Shown here one piece after another: positions 20,162-32,088 of a stretch of DNA of 64,000 bases. The translations under genes were made by a program, and so were the position numbers. This stretch comes from Bordetella sp. (GTDB lineage: Bacteria; Pseudomonadota; Gammaproteobacteria; Burkholderiales; Burkholderiaceae_B): assembly GCA_022818765.1 (NCBI GenBank), contig CP063810.1:451533-515532 (forward strand), read 5' to 3'. The notes under the pieces were generated by a model. The model made no database searches. It saw nothing but the letters and a program-made list of their open reading frames with translations, and was not told where the DNA came from. Each line of letters begins with the position of its first letter. Positions within the stretch are counted from its first letter, which is position 1.

Positions 20162-22021
20162 TTAATATTTTTTTTCAGATAAAGCTACAGTAATGCTACG
20201 ATTCATTCTCAATGTTGCAAAGTTCTTTGTTGCATCAGATAATAAATCTATAGCTTCTTGAATAGATTTTATTTCTTTTGATTCTTTTAAAAACTCTACT
20301 TTTTTCATGCAATTTTTTATATGTTGATATTCTGTGTCATCTAATAAGTCAGAATCAACTTTCATAGCATTATTGATAGATTGTAATAACTTTTGAAGTT
20401 CAATTTGAACTTTTATTAAATCACTGTTTTTCAGATCATTATTTGAATTTTTTAATCCATCAGAGATCATTTTTTCAATTTGACTAGATGTTAATCCATG
20501 TGAAGGTTTAACCGATATTTTATGTTTGATTCCCTTATTCTTTTCATAAGCTGTAACATTCAATAAACCATTTTCATCAATTTGAAACGTCACTTCAATA
20601 CGAACTATTCCTGCTGTCATTGGAGGAATATCTAATAACTGGAACTTGGCTAAAGAACGACAGTCTTTCGAGAATTTGCGTTCTCCTTGAACGATATGAA
20701 TATCTATTTTGGTTTGACCATCTTTAAAGGTTGTAAACTCTTGTGTTTGCGACACTGGAATTGTGCTGTTTCTCGGAATAATATTTTCAACTAATCCTCC
20801 AATTGTTTCTAATCCTAATGATAATGGAGAAACATCTAATAATAGCCAATCTTTATTAACTGTTTTATTCCCAATTAATAAGTCCGCTTGCAGAGCAGCT
20901 CCTATTGCTACTGTTTTATCCGGATCAATATTTGTTAATGGCGTTTGATTAAAAAATTTAGATACCAAATCTCTAACAATTGGCATTCTTGTTGTGCCAC
21001 CTACTAAAATTATACTTTTAATATCATTTTTATTTAATCCAGAATCTGATATAACAAAATCAGTACAATTAATTGTTTTCTGCAATAAAGGTTTTATAAT
21101 ATTTTCTAAGCAATCTTTAGTTAAAACGAATTCTATTTCATTATTATCGCTAAGCGATATTTTTATATGAGCAGAAGTATCATTTGATAATGTTTCACGT
21201 GCTTGTTTCGAAGCTAATAACAATATACTCTGATCTAAGATGGTTCGAATTTTATTTGGATATAATTCAAAAATAAAATTATAAATAAGTTGATCAAAAT
21301 CATCGCCACCTAAAGCTGGATCTCCTCCTGTTGATAATACTTCAAAAATTCCGTTTGTTAATCGAAGTATTGAAATATCAAATGTTCCTCCCCCTAAATC
21401 ATATACTGCATATATACCCTCTGCTTGATTATCTAATCCATAAGCAATTGCAGCTGCCGTTGGCTCATTTATTATACGAAGTATATTTAATCCTGATAAT
21501 CTTGCTGCATCACGTATAGCTTGTCTTTGATTATCATCAAAATACGCAGGAACAGTTACTACAGCACCTTCTAATCTTCCATTTAATTTTTTTTCTGTCC
21601 GTCTAATTAATGCTGAAAAAATTTCAGCAGAAACTTCGATTGGGGTAAATTCCCCTTGTGTAGTAGATAAATAAACTACACCTTCTTTATCTATGATTTT
21701 ATATGGTAAAAACATAGAACTTATTTCAGCAAATGACTTTCCTAATAATCTTTTAACAGAATAAATAGTGTTTAATGGATCTGAACCTTGCAAAAATTTA
21801 GCTTTATTTCCAACATATATATTCCCTTCATGAGAATAATGAACAACAGAAGGTAATAAAGATTTACCTTCAGTATCAGAGAAAATTTTAGGAAAACCAT
21901 TATGCATGGAAACAACTAAAGAATTTGTTGTTCCAAAATCTATACCTATTGAACAAACATTACTTCCTGATTCAGATGAAATCTGATCATTAGGCTCTGA
22001 AATTTGCAAAAATTTTGTCAT
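20162..22021 (-). CDS. hscA: Fe-S assembly chaperone HscA (Hsp70 family)
   Basis: Specialised Hsp70 that releases the cluster from IscU using ATP, helped by HscB. ATPase motifs are GIDFGTTNSLVV near residue 27, VYDLGGGTFDIS and VGGTTRMP. The substrate-binding domain follows from around residue 390. 619 residues, normal for HscA. It sits six bases after hscB, within the ISC operon. Intact. Confidence 0.96.
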   Translation of the reverse strand: MTKFLQISEPNDQISSESGSNVCSIGIDFGTTNSLVVSMHNGFPKIFSDTEGKSLLPSVVHYSHEGNIYVGNKAKFLQGSDPLNTIYSVKRLLGKSFAEISSMFLPYKIIDKEGVVYLSTTQGEFTPIEVSAEIFSALIRRTEKKLNGRLEGAVVTVPAYFDDNQRQAIRDAARLSGLNILRIINEPTAAAIAYGLDNQAEGIYAVYDLGGGTFDISILRLTNGIFEVLSTGGDPALGGDDFDQLIYNFIFELYPNKIRTILDQSILLLASKQARETLSNDTSAHIKISLSDNNEIEFVLTKDCLENIIKPLLQKTINCTDFVISDSGLNKNDIKSIILVGGTTRMPIVRDLVSKFFNQTPLTNIDPDKTVAIGAALQADLLIGNKTVNKDWLLLDVSPLSLGLETIGGLVENIIPRNSTIPVSQTQEFTTFKDGQTKIDIHIVQGERKFSKDCRSLAKFQLLDIPPMTAGIVRIEVTFQIDENGLLNVTAYEKNKGIKHKISVKPSHGLTSSQIEKMISDGLKNSNNDLKNSDLIKVQIELQKLLQSINNAMKVDSDLLDDTEYQHIKNCMKKVEFLKESKEIKSIQEAIDLLSDATKNFATLRMNRSITVALSEKKY

Positions 22022-22027
22022 TATTTT

Positions 22028-22549
22028 TTAAAAAATTCTATGTGATTGAATTGAATCCAGTTCTTTCATTAATTTTTCTAAAAACATCCATTCGCATACT
22101 TTAGTAGCTGCTTGCTTATAATTTCTTTTTTTATCCAATAAGCTCTCTAAAGAATCATGAATATTAGTTATCTCTTTTTTTAATTGCGAAGTTAAATCAC
22201 ACAATTTATCAAAGTCATTACCGCATTCATCTATCCAATCATGCCATTCTAATTGTTTGCTTAAAAAAGCTTTACTTACAAGGTGTGTTCTTTCTATTTC
22301 AAAATTTATTCCTGACCGTTCACAAATATATTTTGCTCGCAACAGCGGATCTTTAAGTGTCTGATAAGCTTTATTAATATAAGATGAAAATTGAACCGAT
22401 GAAATTTTTTCAATTGCAAATGAAGATCCAACATAACGATCCGGATGAGCTATAGATGCAGCGGAAATCCAAGAACGCTTTAATAATTCAACATCAATAA
22501 TAAATTGATTAGGTAATCTAAATAAACTGAAATAATCAATATCTATCAT
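22028..22549 (-). CDS. hscB: Fe-S assembly co-chaperone HscB (J-domain)
   Basis: J-type co-chaperone that delivers IscU to HscA. The N-terminal J-domain begins DYFSLFRLPNQF, and its hallmark tripeptide is in AHPDRYVG (HPD near residue 36). A helical C-terminal domain for IscU binding follows. 173 residues, normal. It lies six bases from both iscA and hscA. Confidence 0.94.
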   Translation of the reverse strand: MIDIDYFSLFRLPNQFIIDVELLKRSWISAASIAHPDRYVGSSFAIEKISSVQFSSYINKAYQTLKDPLLRAKYICERSGINFEIERTHLVSKAFLSKQLEWHDWIDECGNDFDKLCDLTSQLKKEITNIHDSLESLLDKKRNYKQAATKVCEWMFLEKLMKELDSIQSHRIF

Positions 22550-22555
22550 TATTAT

Positions 22556-22879
22556 CTATACCATAAATGATTCTCCACACCCACATGTAGCTTTTTCATT
22601 TGGATTTTTGAATCGAAATCCTTCTTTCAAACCTTCCTTGGCATAGTCAAGTTGGGTACCATTCAAATATATAAAACTTTTCGAATCAACAATAATTTTT
22701 ATTCCAAAACTTTCAAAAACTTGATCATCTGATTTTAATTTATCGACATATTCTAATTTATATGCCATACCAGAACAACCTGCTGTATAAACACCTAAAC
22801 GAATACCTAATCCATGACCCCGTTTTTTTAAATAAAAATCAATATGTTCCGCAGCTTTTTGAGTAAGAAAAACAGACAT
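22556..22879 (-). CDS. iscA: Iron-sulfur carrier protein IscA
   Basis: A-type carrier delivering 4Fe-4S clusters. 107 residues with the three conserved cysteines in [12 protein letters not shown] and CGCGESF at the C-terminus. Order and spacing inside iscS-U-A-hscB-A-fdx support IscA rather than ErpA. Intact. Confidence 0.95.
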   Translation of the reverse strand: MSVFLTQKAAEHIDFYLKKRGHGLGIRLGVYTAGCSGMAYKLEYVDKLKSDDQVFESFGIKIIVDSKSFIYLNGTQLDYAKEGLKEGFRFKNPNEKATCGCGESFMV

Positions 22880-22893
22880 ATTTAAATGCCTTC

Positions 22894-23289
22894 CTATTCA
22901 ACTTTAGAATTGGATTGTTTATTTCTATAGTCGTTTACAGCAGCTTTGATAGCATCCTCAGCTAACAATGAACAATGAACCTTTACTGGTGGCAAAGAAA
23001 GCTCTTCAACAATCTGTGTATTACGTATTTCCAATACTTGATCAAGTGTTTTTCCTTTAACCCATTCTGTTACTAAAGAACTCGAGGCAATAGCTGAACC
23101 ACAACCATAAGTTTTAAATCGAGCATCCTCGATAATTCCTGATGAATTAACTTTAATTTGTAATTTCATTACATCACCACAAGCTGGTGCTCCTACCATA
23201 CCAACTCCAATTGTTTCATCTTTCTTATCAAAAGAACCTACATTACGTGGATTTTCATAATGATCTAAAACCATAGCACTATATGTCAT
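22894..23289 (-). CDS. iscU: Iron-sulfur cluster scaffold IscU
   Basis: Scaffold on which clusters are built. 131 residues. The cysteine ligands are in [23 protein letters not shown] and [11 protein letters not shown], and the HscA-recognition motif is the LPPVK segment. It starts 24 bases after iscS. Intact. Confidence 0.97.
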   Translation of the reverse strand: MTYSAMVLDHYENPRNVGSFDKKDETIGVGMVGAPACGDVMKLQIKVNSSGIIEDARFKTYGCGSAIASSSLVTEWVKGKTLDQVLEIRNTQIVEELSLPPVKVHCSLLAEDAIKAAVNDYRNKQSNSKVE

Positions 23290-23313
23290 AATTCTTCGTT
23301 CCCATAAAAGTAG

Positions 23314-24525
23314 TCAATGTAAACTCCACTGAACAGAATTCAAATCTACACCTTCTCTAGACATTTCCCAGAGAGGGGACATGTTTCTTAATTTTTCAAC
23401 TCGTATTTTTATAATATTAATTGCATAATCAATTTCTTTTTCAGTAGTAAATCTACCAATTGTAAACCGTATTGAACTGTGTGCTAGCTCGCTATTTCGA
23501 CCTAAAGCACGCAACACATAAGAAGGTTCGAGACTAGCAGAAGTGCAAGCAGATCCACTAGATACAGCTAATTCTTTAACCCCCATTATCAATGATTCTC
23601 CTTCAATATAATTGAAGCTCAAATTCAGATTATGAGGAATTCGAAAATATAAATCACCATTTAGATACACCTCCTCTATTTTCGATAATCCACACCATAA
23701 ACGATCGCGAAGAATCCTGATTCTTTGAAGTTCAGTTTGCATGTCTTCATATGCTAATTTAAAAGCTTCTCCCATTCCCACAATCTGATGTGTTGGTAAT
23801 GTACCTGATCGAAAACCTCGCTCATGTCCGCCACCATGCATTTGTCCTTCTAAACGAACTCGAGGCTTTCGACAAACATAAAGAGCTCCAATACCCTTAG
23901 GACCATAAACCTTATGGGCTGAGAATGACATTAAATCAACCTTAATTTTTTTCAAATCAATTTCTATTTTACCAATTGCTTGAGCAGCATCTACATGAAA
24001 AATTATGCTTTTCTCTCGACATAAATTACCTATCTTTTCAATATCTTGAATAACACCAATTTCATTATTAACCATCATAACCGATACTAATATAGTATCT
24101 GAACGAATAGCAGTTTCAAAAGATTCAAAATCTAGCAAACCATTTTCTTTTACATCAAGGTACGTAACTTCAAATCCCTTTCTTTCTAATTCTCGACACG
24201 TATCCAAAACTGATTTGTGTTCTGTCTTCACTGTAATAATATGCTTACCTCGAGAAGAATAAAAAGCAGCTGCCCCCTTAATGGCTAAATTGTTTGATTC
24301 CGTAGCACCAGATGTCCATATAATTTCACGACAGTCAGCATTGACTAATTTAGCTACTTGTCCACGAGCATTCTCAACAGCATCTTCTGCTTCCCAACCA
24401 AAATAATGACTACGTGATGATGGGTTTCCAAATTTTTCAGATAACCATGGAACCATTTTTTTAACTACTCGTGAATCAACAGGAGTGGTAGAAGAATAAT
24501 CCAAATAAATTGGCAGCATATTCAT
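23314..24525 (-). CDS. iscS: Cysteine desulfurase IscS
   Basis: PLP enzyme that mobilises sulfur from cysteine for Fe-S clusters and tRNA thiolation. 403 residues. The PLP lysine is in [12 protein letters not shown], and the persulfide cysteine is in [18 protein letters not shown] lies about ten bases before the ATG. It is first in the ISC operon; the regulator iscR, usually just upstream, is absent, and the gene before is uvrB. The 215-base gap contains a small inverted repeat (CTACTA-N5-TAGTAG near 24632-24648). Confidence 0.97.
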   Translation of the reverse strand: MNMLPIYLDYSSTTPVDSRVVKKMVPWLSEKFGNPSSRSHYFGWEAEDAVENARGQVAKLVNADCREIIWTSGATESNNLAIKGAAAFYSSRGKHIITVKTEHKSVLDTCRELERKGFEVTYLDVKENGLLDFESFETAIRSDTILVSVMMVNNEIGVIQDIEKIGNLCREKSIIFHVDAAQAIGKIEIDLKKIKVDLMSFSAHKVYGPKGIGALYVCRKPRVRLEGQMHGGGHERGFRSGTLPTHQIVGMGEAFKLAYEDMQTELQRIRILRDRLWCGLSKIEEVYLNGDLYFRIPHNLNLSFNYIEGESLIMGVKELAVSSGSACTSASLEPSYVLRALGRNSELAHSSIRFTIGRFTTEKEIDYAINIIKIRVEKLRNMSPLWEMSREGVDLNSVQWSLH

Positions 24526-24740
24526 TTCTTTTCTGCTCCAAAAAATGAGACGTGAAAGAACTATTTCTAACTTTAACTATATAAGATTAAGATTTATTTC
24601 TGATATTACTATATTGGAATATTAAAGTCTACTAAACACTAGTAGTATCTGACATGTTGATTTATGTATCAAATATTTGAAAATTTCACTTTCATTCTAA
24701 TGCATTCAAAATACATATACAACAAATTTGTTTATTAATT

Positions 24741-26771
24741 TCACAATACTTGTTGCTTTAATTGTATCAAAGCATTTCGAACCAATGCTGCTTTCTCAAA
24801 TTCTAAATTCTTGGAACATTCAGACATTAATTTTTCTAATCGTTTAATTTCTCTATTCAAATTTTTTACATCAGATGGTAATGATTGAGATAGCAGTGTT
24901 TTTATTTTATTTTTATTAAATTTTGTCGAGCTATTTTGTTTTTCATGAATCAATAATTCTTTCACTGTTGTAAAAATACTTTTTGGTATAATTGAATTAT
25001 TCATATTAAATATTAATTGTTTTTCACGCCTTCTATTAGTTTCATTAATAGTATTTTGAATTGATTTTGTGATATGATTCGCATATAAAATCGCACGTCC
25101 GTTTAAATGTCTAGCTGCTCTTCCTATAGTCTGAATTAAACTGTTTTCAGATCTTAAAAATCCTTCTTGATCAGCATCTAAAATAGCCACCAAAGAAACT
25201 TCAGGAACATCTAAACCTTCACGAAGTAAATTTATGCCAATCAATACGTCAAAGGTTCCCAATCTAAAATCTCTAAGAATTTCAGCTCTTTCCAAAGAAT
25301 TAGTATCTGAATGCATATACCGAATTTTTATTCCATTTTCAGATAAAAACATAGTTATGCTTTCTGACATTCTTTTAGTTAAAGTTGTAACTATTACTCG
25401 TTCATTTACTAAAATATTTTTTTTAATTTCATTCATAATATCGTCAATTTGATTACATACAGGCCTTATTTCTATTAAAGGATCGAGAAGTCCTGTTGGC
25501 CGAATAATTTGCTCAACGATATTTTCAGCAATGTTTATTTCATAATTGCTTGGCGTTGCTGAAACAAAGATACATTGCGGCATTCTAGTTTTAAATTCTT
25601 CAAAATTTAAAGGCCGATTATCTAATGCAGAAGGAAGACGAAATCCATAATTAACTAATGTGTCCTTGCGTGATAAATTTCCACGAAACATACCAACAAG
25701 TTGTGGTATTGTAATATGGCTTTCATCAATGAACATTATTGTATCAGATGGTAAATAATCAATTAAGGTAATTGGAGCTTCACCAGGTTTTAAACCTGAT
25801 AAATGCCAGGAATAATTTTCTATTCCTTTGCAAGATCCTGTTTCTTGCAAAAGTTCTAGATCAAAAATTGTTCGTTGTTCTAAACGTTCTGCTTCAGCAA
25901 AGTATCCATTTTTTTTTAATACTTTTAATCTTTTACATAATTCTAATTTAATGCTTTCTACGGCTCTAAGAATTCTGTGTCTTGATACAGAATAATGTGA
26001 GTTTGGATATATTTTATAATGATTTAAATCCTCAAAAACTTTACCAGTCAATGGATCAAAAGACTGAATCTTTTCTATTTGATCATCGAATAAATGTATT
26101 CGTATTCCAAAATCTCGATTTTCTGAAGGAAATATATCGATAATATCTCCACAAACACGGAAACTACCTCTAGAAAGATTTGAATAATCATCTCTATGAT
26201 ATTGCATGGATATTAAATTTGATAGAATCTCCTTATAAGAAATTGACGATCCTTTTTCTAAAAATAAAACCATTTTTAAATATTCTGATGGATGACTACC
26301 AATACCATATATACAAGAAACTGTCGATACAATAATAGTATCCCTCCTTTCAATAAGACTTTTTGTCGCTGATAAGCGCATTTGTTCTATATGTTTATTG
26401 ATAGAAGAATCTTTTTCAATAAAAAGATCTTTGCTTGGTACATAAGCTTCTGGTTGATAATAATCGTAATAAGATACAAAGTATTCAACTGAATTTTTCG
26501 GAAAAAAATATTTCATCTCTGAATAAATTTGTGCTGCAAGTATCTTATTTGGGACTATTATAATAGAGGTCCTATCTAATTTAGCAATAATATTTGCCAT
26601 AGTATATGTTTTACCGGATCCGGTAACACCAACTAGAGTCTGATATCTTAATCCTTTTTTTAATCCTTTAGTAAGTTCTTCCACTGCAATCGCTTGATCT
26701 CCTGCTAAAGAATATGGTTGAAAAATTTGAAATGAATTGTTTGTTGAATTAACAAATTTAAGAATTGACAT
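24741..26771 (-). CDS. uvrB: Excinuclease ABC subunit B
   Basis: DNA damage recognition helicase-like subunit of nucleotide excision repair. 676 residues, normal. Walker A is [13 protein letters not shown] near residue 46, the beta-hairpin region is [13 protein letters not shown], and helicase motifs include [13 protein letters not shown]. The C-terminal UvrC-binding UVR motif ([18 protein letters not shown]) is present. Intact. Divergent from the aminotransferase, a pairing common in Burkholderiales. Confidence 0.97.
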   Translation of the reverse strand: MSILKFVNSTNNSFQIFQPYSLAGDQAIAVEELTKGLKKGLRYQTLVGVTGSGKTYTMANIIAKLDRTSIIIVPNKILAAQIYSEMKYFFPKNSVEYFVSYYDYYQPEAYVPSKDLFIEKDSSINKHIEQMRLSATKSLIERRDTIIVSTVSCIYGIGSHPSEYLKMVLFLEKGSSISYKEILSNLISMQYHRDDYSNLSRGSFRVCGDIIDIFPSENRDFGIRIHLFDDQIEKIQSFDPLTGKVFEDLNHYKIYPNSHYSVSRHRILRAVESIKLELCKRLKVLKKNGYFAEAERLEQRTIFDLELLQETGSCKGIENYSWHLSGLKPGEAPITLIDYLPSDTIMFIDESHITIPQLVGMFRGNLSRKDTLVNYGFRLPSALDNRPLNFEEFKTRMPQCIFVSATPSNYEINIAENIVEQIIRPTGLLDPLIEIRPVCNQIDDIMNEIKKNILVNERVIVTTLTKRMSESITMFLSENGIKIRYMHSDTNSLERAEILRDFRLGTFDVLIGINLLREGLDVPEVSLVAILDADQEGFLRSENSLIQTIGRAARHLNGRAILYANHITKSIQNTINETNRRREKQLIFNMNNSIIPKSIFTTVKELLIHEKQNSSTKFNKNKIKTLLSQSLPSDVKNLNREIKRLEKLMSECSKNLEFEKAALVRNALIQLKQQVL

Positions 26772-26841
26772 GGTAGACTCAGAAACTAATAATTCATATT
26801 ATTTTTAATAAACTAAACATTTACACACAAAATCATAATTT

Positions 26842-28047
26842 ATGAAAGATATTTTCCATTCAGTAAAATTCGCACAAAAGGATCCTATTCTCGGTCTAAA
26901 TGAGAAATATAATGATGATCCTCGTTCTAGTAAAGTTAATCTTGGAGTTGGCATTTATTTTGATGATAATGGTCAAATTCCTCTTTTAGAATCTATACAT
27001 AAAATTGAAATTGATTATGCTAATCTTGCAATATCCCGTGGATATTTACCAATTGATGGATTGACAGAGTATAATTTAAATACTCAAAAATTATTATTTG
27101 GAGAATCTTCACATTTACTTAAACAGAATCGTGTTTTGACAATACAAACTTTAGGTGGAACTGGTGCATTAAAAATTGGCTCAGATTTTTTAAAACAGAT
27201 ACTCCCACAATCGAAGGTTTTAATTAGCAATCCTAGCTGGGAAAATCACCGTGCATTATTTGAACGATCTGGATTTTTAGTTGAATCTTATCCCTATTAC
27301 AATAGTACTACTCATAGTATAGATTTCGAAAAAATGCATGATTCTTTAAACAAAGCTTCTGCCGGAACCATTGTTCTGTTACATGTTTGTTGTCATAATC
27401 CAACTGGTGTTGATCCAAATATTGAACAATGGAAACAAATTGCAAAAATTATTCAAGAAAATAAATTAATTCCTTTTCTTGATATGGCATATCAAGGGTT
27501 TTCAAAAAATGTAGAATCAGATTCTGCTGTTATACGAATTTTTTCTGATTTAGATATTCCTGTTTTTATTAGTTCTTCTTATTCTAAATCTTTTGCATTA
27601 TACGGAGAGCGCGTTGGAGCTCTAACCATTGTAACAAACAATGAAAACGAACAAGCCAAAGTATTAAGCCAAATCAAATGTATAATTCGCACTAATTATT
27701 CTAATCCTCCTACTCATGGTGCCATGTTAGTATCAAAGATCCTAAGCACACCTCGACTATTCTCTCTTTGGAAGAAAGAATTGGAAAAAATGAGAAATCG
27801 CATTTATACAATGAGATCCTTATTAGTTAATAAGCTTGAAAATCAAGGAATCAAAGAATTTAAATTTATTTTAAAACAAAAAGGAATGTTTTCTTATTCT
27901 AGCTTAACATCTACTCAAGTTAACTATCTTCAATCAAATTACGGAATTTACATAGTATCTAGTGGACGAATTTGTATTGCAGCTTTGAATACTCATAACA
28001 TAGATAATGTTGCTAACGCTATTGCTTCAGTTATAGATAAAAAATAA
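26842..28047 (+). CDS. tyrB: Aromatic/aspartate aminotransferase, class I
   Basis: PLP-dependent transaminase of the AspC/TyrB subgroup, acting on aspartate and aromatic amino acids. 401 residues. The PLP lysine is in SSSYSKSFALYGERVG, the cofactor-binding segment is NPTGVDPNIEQW, and a conserved arginine sits near the C-terminus (SGRICIAAL). Substrate preference cannot be read from the sequence, so tyrB is chosen from the family and the uvrB neighbourhood. It could supply phenylalanine, tyrosine and aspartate. Convergent with lon, six bases apart. Intact. Confidence 0.85.
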   Translation: MKDIFHSVKFAQKDPILGLNEKYNDDPRSSKVNLGVGIYFDDNGQIPLLESIHKIEIDYANLAISRGYLPIDGLTEYNLNTQKLLFGESSHLLKQNRVLTIQTLGGTGALKIGSDFLKQILPQSKVLISNPSWENHRALFERSGFLVESYPYYNSTTHSIDFEKMHDSLNKASAGTIVLLHVCCHNPTGVDPNIEQWKQIAKIIQENKLIPFLDMAYQGFSKNVESDSAVIRIFSDLDIPVFISSSYSKSFALYGERVGALTIVTNNENEQAKVLSQIKCIIRTNYSNPPTHGAMLVSKILSTPRLFSLWKKELEKMRNRIYTMRSLLVNKLENQGIKEFKFILKQKGMFSYSSLTSTQVNYLQSNYGIYIVSSGRICIAALNTHNIDNVANAIASVIDKK

Positions 28048-28053
28048 ATAGTA

Positions 28054-30553
28054 TTAGTGTTTAGTTGGAAAATTTTCATCTGAATTAGAAGCTGATTTTT
28101 TACTGATCAAATTAGCTTCTATAGTTTCATCTTCTAATGGTTTAGGGATGCGTTCTAATGCTAATTCGAAAACTTTATCAATCCAACGAACTGGTACTAT
28201 TGATATATGATTCTTAACATTTTCTGGTATTTCAGCAAGATCTTTTATGTTTTCTTCAGGAATAAGAACTGTTTTTATACCACCACGATGAGCTGCTAGT
28301 AATTTTTCTTTCAATCCTCCTATTGGAAGAATTTCACCACGAAGTGTAATCTCGCCTGTCATTGCCAAACTAGCCTGAACAGGGATTTTGGATAAAGCAG
28401 ATACCATTGCTGTTGCGATAGCGATTCCTGCTGAAGGACCATCTTTTGGTATGGCTCCTTCAGGAACATGTACATGCATATCTCTTTTTTCAAAAACACT
28501 ATCAGAAAATCCTAAACGTGCAGCTCTTGAACGCACAACAGTTCTAGCAGCTTCAACGGATTCTTTCATGACATCTCCTAAAGAACCTGTTCTTTGAATA
28601 CATCCTTTTCCAACCATATCTGCGACTTCAATCGTCAAAAGGTCACCATCCACTTCTGTCCAAGCAAGTCCAGTTACTTGACCAATTTGGTTTTCTTTTT
28701 CAGCCATGCCAAAATCATATCTCCGGATTCCTAAATAATCATGAAGATTATTGGCATTAATCTCTATCAATGTATGATTTGTATCAACTTTTCTCATTTC
28801 TTGAGATTTATTTTCAATTTTCTTTACAGATTCAGATGATTCTTGATCAATCAATAATTTTCTAACAACTTTTCGACAAATTTTTCCAATTTCACGCTCT
28901 AAAGATCGAACACCTGCCTCTCTAGTATAGTAACGTACTATATCTTTAAGAACAGTATCATTAATTTTTAATTCACTATCCTTTAACCCATTATTTTTCA
29001 TTAATTTTGGCAAGAGATGTTCGATTGCAATATTCATTTTTTCATCCTGTGTATAACCTGAAAGACGAATTACTTCCATTCGATCTAATAAAGCAGGTAG
29101 GATGTTTAAAGTATTACTTGTTGCAACAAACATTACATCTGAAAGATCAAAGTCAATTTCAATATAATGATCTTGGAAAGTATGATTTTGTTCTGGATCT
29201 AATACTTCTAATAAAGCTGATGATGGATCACCTCGAAAATCCATACCTAATTTATCAATTTCATCCAATAAAAATAATGGGTTCCGGACTCCTGCTTTAG
29301 ACATATTTTGCAAAATTTTTCCTGGCATAGAACCTATATAAGTTCGTCTATGACCTCTAATTTCTCCTTCATCACGTATACCACCCAAGGCCATTCTAAC
29401 AAATTTCCTATTTGTAGCATGAGCAATGGATTGACCCAAAGATGTTTTACCTACTCCTGGAGGACCAACTAAACAAAGAATAGGAGCTTTCAATTTTTTT
29501 ACACGTTGCTGAACTGCCAGATATTCTAAAATTCGTTCTTTAACCTTCTCTAAACCATAATGATCATTATTCAATACGATTTCTGAATTACTAATTGATT
29601 TGCTTATTTTACTTTTTTTTCTCCAAGGTAAATTTATAAAGGTATCAATGTAATTTCGAACAACAGTAGCCTCTGCTGACATAGGAGGCATGAGTTTAAG
29701 CTTTTTAAATTCAGATTCCACTTTTTTTCGAGCTTCGTTAGGCATTTCAGTAATAGAGATCTTTTTTTCTAATTCTTCTAAGTCTGCTCCATCTTCACCT
29801 TCTCCTAGTTCTTTCTGTATAGCCTTGACCTGTTCATTTAAATAATAATCACGTTGGCTTTTTCCATCTGTTTTTTAACACGCCTCGGATGCGTTTCTCA
29901 ACTTGTAAAATATCAATCTCGGATTCCAAATGTGTTAGTAATATCTCTAACCTTTCAGAAACAGAAATAGTCTCCAATATTTTCTGTTTCTGATCTAGCT
30001 TGAGAGATAAATGAGAAGCAATAGTATCTGCTAATCGACCAACATCTTCAGTAGCAGATAACGAAGCAAGTATTTCGATTGGTATTTTTTTATTAAGTTT
30101 TACATATTGTTCAAATTGAGTTGCAACCGCACGGCGTAGACCTTCTATTTCTGAATTTTCTTCTACTTCAGGGCAAATATTATTAACTTGACATACAAAA
30201 TGCGTCTCCAAATCTTCTATTTTTCGAATCATAGCTCGACTAGAACCTTCAATTAAGACTTTTACTGTCCCGTCAGGCAATTTTAATATTTGCAAGATAT
30301 TAGATATACATCCAATTTCATAAACATCTTCTGGAGTAGGCTCTTCTTTTCCAGCAGATTTTTGGGCTGAAAGCATAATCTTTTTTCCAGCTTCCATAAC
30401 CACCTCTAATGCTTTAATTGATCGAGGCCGGCCTACGAAAAGTGGAATGACCATATTAGGGAATACAACAACATCCCTTAATGGGAGCAAAGGAAGATCA
30501 ATTAATTCAGCAGAATTAATTGATTCAGAAGGTGGAACCTGACTGAGAGACAT
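28054..30553 (-). CDS. lon: ATP-dependent protease Lon (two one-base frame breaks)
   Basis: Degrades misfolded and regulatory proteins. The N-terminal LON domain starts [10 protein letters not shown] and [19 protein letters not shown]. The AAA+ Walker A is [11 protein letters not shown], and the protease Ser is in [10 protein letters not shown] with its Lys in [12 protein letters not shown]. The linker breaks twice: a missing C near 29882 and a missing A in the five-A run at 29859-29863. Restoring both gives [18 protein letters not shown], the standard Lon sequence, and joins the halves. About 830 residues after repair. It follows clpX and has its own heat-shock promoter. Confidence 0.95.
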
Positions 30554-30637
30554 ATAAAATCCTCTGATTGGTATAGCAGGCCTGGTGAAATTAATCTTTC
30601 AGGGATCAATACCAAGAAATGGTATAAGCTGCTAAAG

Positions 30638-30665
30638 ATATGGGATCAATAACCAAAAACTCAAG
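30638..30665 (-). promoter_or_regulatory. Candidate RpoH (sigma-32) heat-shock promoter of lon
   Basis: On the minus strand CTTGAG is followed after 14 bases by TCCCATAT. This matches the known sigma-32 pattern (CTTGAA, 13-15 bases, CCCCATNT) at 5/6 and 7/8 fixed positions. It sits between the clpX end and the lon start, giving a leader of about 75 bases. A GC-containing -10 box is unusual in this AT-rich DNA, which argues for conservation. Confidence 0.65.
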
Positions 30666-30720
30666 AGAAAAATAATTTCTATATAAATAAATTAATAAAA
30701 AATCTTATTATTTAATTCAA

Positions 30721-32024
30721 TTAAGCAGCTTCATTTCGAGTTTTATGACTATCTTCATCTAAGGATGAAGAAATTTCATTTTTATATATAACAGTTGGTT
30801 TATCTAAATTTCAATATTTTTAGCATTTAATATCACTTTTTTTATATTGTTCATAGTTGGTATTTCATACATAGTATCTAATAAAGCATGCTCAACAATG
30901 GAACGTAAACCTCGAGCGCCTGTTTTTCTTTTTAATGCTTTTTTAGCAATAGCATGTAAAGTTTCAGAAGGAATCTCTAGATCTACATTTTCCATTAAAA
31001 ACAATTTTTGAAATTGTTTTAAGATTGCATTGTTAGGTTCGGTTAGAATTTTTGTTAATATGTCTTCATCAAGTTCATCTAAAATTGAAATAATTGGAAG
31101 TCTCCCTACCAATTCTGGAATTAAACCAAATTTAATAAGATCTTCAGGTTCAACATTATTTAAAATTTTGCCTAATTTAAACCTTGATTTTGGATGTATA
31201 GAAGCTGAAAAACCAATCCCAGATTTTTCTGTCCGATCTTGTATAATTTTTGCAAGGCCTTCAAATGCACCTCCTACAATAAAGAGAATATTTGTTGTAT
31301 CAATCTGAACAAAATCTTGATTGGGGTGTTTTCTACCACCTTGAGGTGGTACAGAAGCTACCGTACCCTCAATAAGTTTTAACAAAGCCTGTTGAACACC
31401 TTCACCAGAAACATCTCGAGTAATTGAAGGATTATCAGATTTCCGAGATATTTTATCAATCTCATCAATATAGATTATTGCATTTTGTGCTTTGTTAACA
31501 TCATAGCCACAATTTTGCAATAATTTTTGAATTATATTTTCAACATCTTCACCAACATAACCAGCTTCAGTCAAGGTTGTAGCATCAGCGATTACAAACG
31601 GAACATTTAAAATTTTTGCTAATGTTTGTGCAAGAAGAGTTTTGCCAGAACCTGTAGGACCAATCAACAAAATATTGCTTTTAGCAATTTCAACTCCATC
31701 AGTGTTTTTTGAATCAAATTGTATTCTTTTATAATGATTATATACAGCAACAGCTAATACTCGTTTAGGAATATATTGACCTATGACATATTTATCTAGA
31801 AAAGATTTAATTTCAATAGGTTTTGGTAATTTAGAATAAAATGACTCACAAGTTGTAGCTTTCGCTTCTTCCAGAATGAGATTCTTACACAGATCAATGC
31901 ATTCATTGCAAATAAACACTTTTGATGAAGGTCCAGCAATTAGTTTTAAAACTTCCTTTTGGTTTTTTTGACAAAAGGAACAATGCAAAGTCTTTGAATC
32001 TGTTGATTCATTGTCTTCTGACAT
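30721..32024 (-). CDS. clpX: ATP-dependent Clp protease ATP-binding subunit ClpX (C-terminal frame break)
   Basis: AAA+ unfoldase for ClpP. The N-terminal zinc-binding domain is CSFCQKN with CNECIDLC, Walker A is [12 protein letters not shown], Walker B is [10 protein letters not shown], and the ClpP-contacting IGF-type loop is in SGIGFSASI. The raw frame stops at 30804. Adding one base to the three-A run at 30806-30808 (plus strand) continues into [10 protein letters not shown] and [12 protein letters not shown] before TAA at 30721, about 28 more residues resembling the usual tail. The start [18 protein letters not shown] is normal. It follows clpP at 64 bases. Confidence 0.93.
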
Positions 32025-32088
32025 AGTTTTTATCTCTTATAAAATTACTGTTACAAGATTATTTTTGATTTACATGTTTATTAAAAAA

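Noticed and set aside
24632..24648. IscR-type operator before iscS
   Set aside because: The CTACTA-N5-TAGTAG repeat does not match known IscR sites, and iscR is not adjacent.
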